From positions 1-51,565 of the forward strand of contig JAGBIJ010000033.1 of NCBI GenBank assembly GCA_017935045.1: 51,565 nucleotides of DNA, given 5' to 3'. This stretch comes from Muribaculaceae bacterium (GTDB lineage Bacteria > Bacteroidota > Bacteroidia > Bacteroidales > Muribaculaceae). Shown in pieces: positions 51,397 to 51,565 of the stretch; positions within the stretch are counted from its first letter, which is position 1; each line of letters begins with the position of its first letter. The position numbers were made by a program, and so were the translations under genes. The notes under the pieces were generated by a model. That model ran no database searches and was not told where the DNA came from. It was given only the letters and a program-made list of their open reading frames with translations.

Positions 51397-51565
51397 ATTT
51401 TTTACGTTAAAAAAGCGATGTTGTCCACGGCTCTTTCATTTAAAAAAGTCTTGTGCTTCCGAAAAGCCTGTTATTTTATAGCGGGGGAAGTCTGAATGGG
51501 AAAAGGTAATTTTTCGCATTCATTTCTCTGATTTTCAATAAAATAAGTGGTATAAAAATTTGGTC

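Overview
This window reads as chromosomal DNA of a gut Bacteroidales, most likely of the Muribaculaceae / Prevotella-like branch (inference from gene content and a moderately high GC; no 16S is present). Evidence: promoters of the Bacteroidota type (TTTG at -33, TAnnTTTG at -7, usually 20 bp apart) in front of many genes, no Shine-Dalgarno sequences, a SusC/SusD pair, secreted proteins with type IX secretion (T9SS) C-terminal signals, a release factor 2 with SPY in place of SPF, and a PiT phosphate carrier with a PhoU-like tail.

Layout. 1-119: edge of a probable insertion sequence. 218-293: tRNA-Lys. 681-5141: housekeeping run bioB, then prfB, a CBS-nucleotidyltransferase and obgE. 5340-6244: an AT-rich GT14 glycosyltransferase gene interrupted by a -1 frameshift at a T run. 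6352-9360: a membrane-anchored winged-helix regulator followed by its probable target, an outer-membrane beta-barrel receptor. 9581-9666: tRNA-Ser. 9933-12383: a small secreted coiled-coil protein, YciI-like protein plus ferritin, and a radical SAM/SPASM enzyme. 12380-14125: Ser/Thr kinase with Sel1 repeats. 14286-23367: two T9SS cargo proteins and a modular alpha-amylase. 23648-29146: msrAB, a two-component system and a PiT transporter. 29155-34222: YjbR protein, tRNA-Arg, a Sel1 protein with an acidic partner, and rpsA. 34498-39538: SusC/SusD. 40157-41407: RPG-repeat secreted protein.

The most unusual part is 41446-51338, twelve closely packed minus-strand genes in two apparent transcription units. 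The upstream unit encodes a stand-alone LytTR DNA-binding protein, an FHA / two-TM / zinc-ribbon protein and an exported caspase-fold protease. The downstream unit encodes an acidic poly-threonine protein, a zinc-ribbon/FHA protein, a PP2C phosphatase, a transmembrane Ser/Thr kinase with MORN repeats, and five exported proteins, two of them NTF2-like paralogs. It has all the parts of a phospho-threonine circuit (writer, eraser, readers, a likely substrate) joined to a protease and an envelope module. I do not recognise it as a described system. A second kinase (12380-14125) and a second acidic protein (31612-32124, with its Sel1 neighbour) look like further members of the same network elsewhere in the window.

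No rRNA, CRISPR array, prophage or integrase was seen. All assignments come from reading motifs and context; no database search was run.
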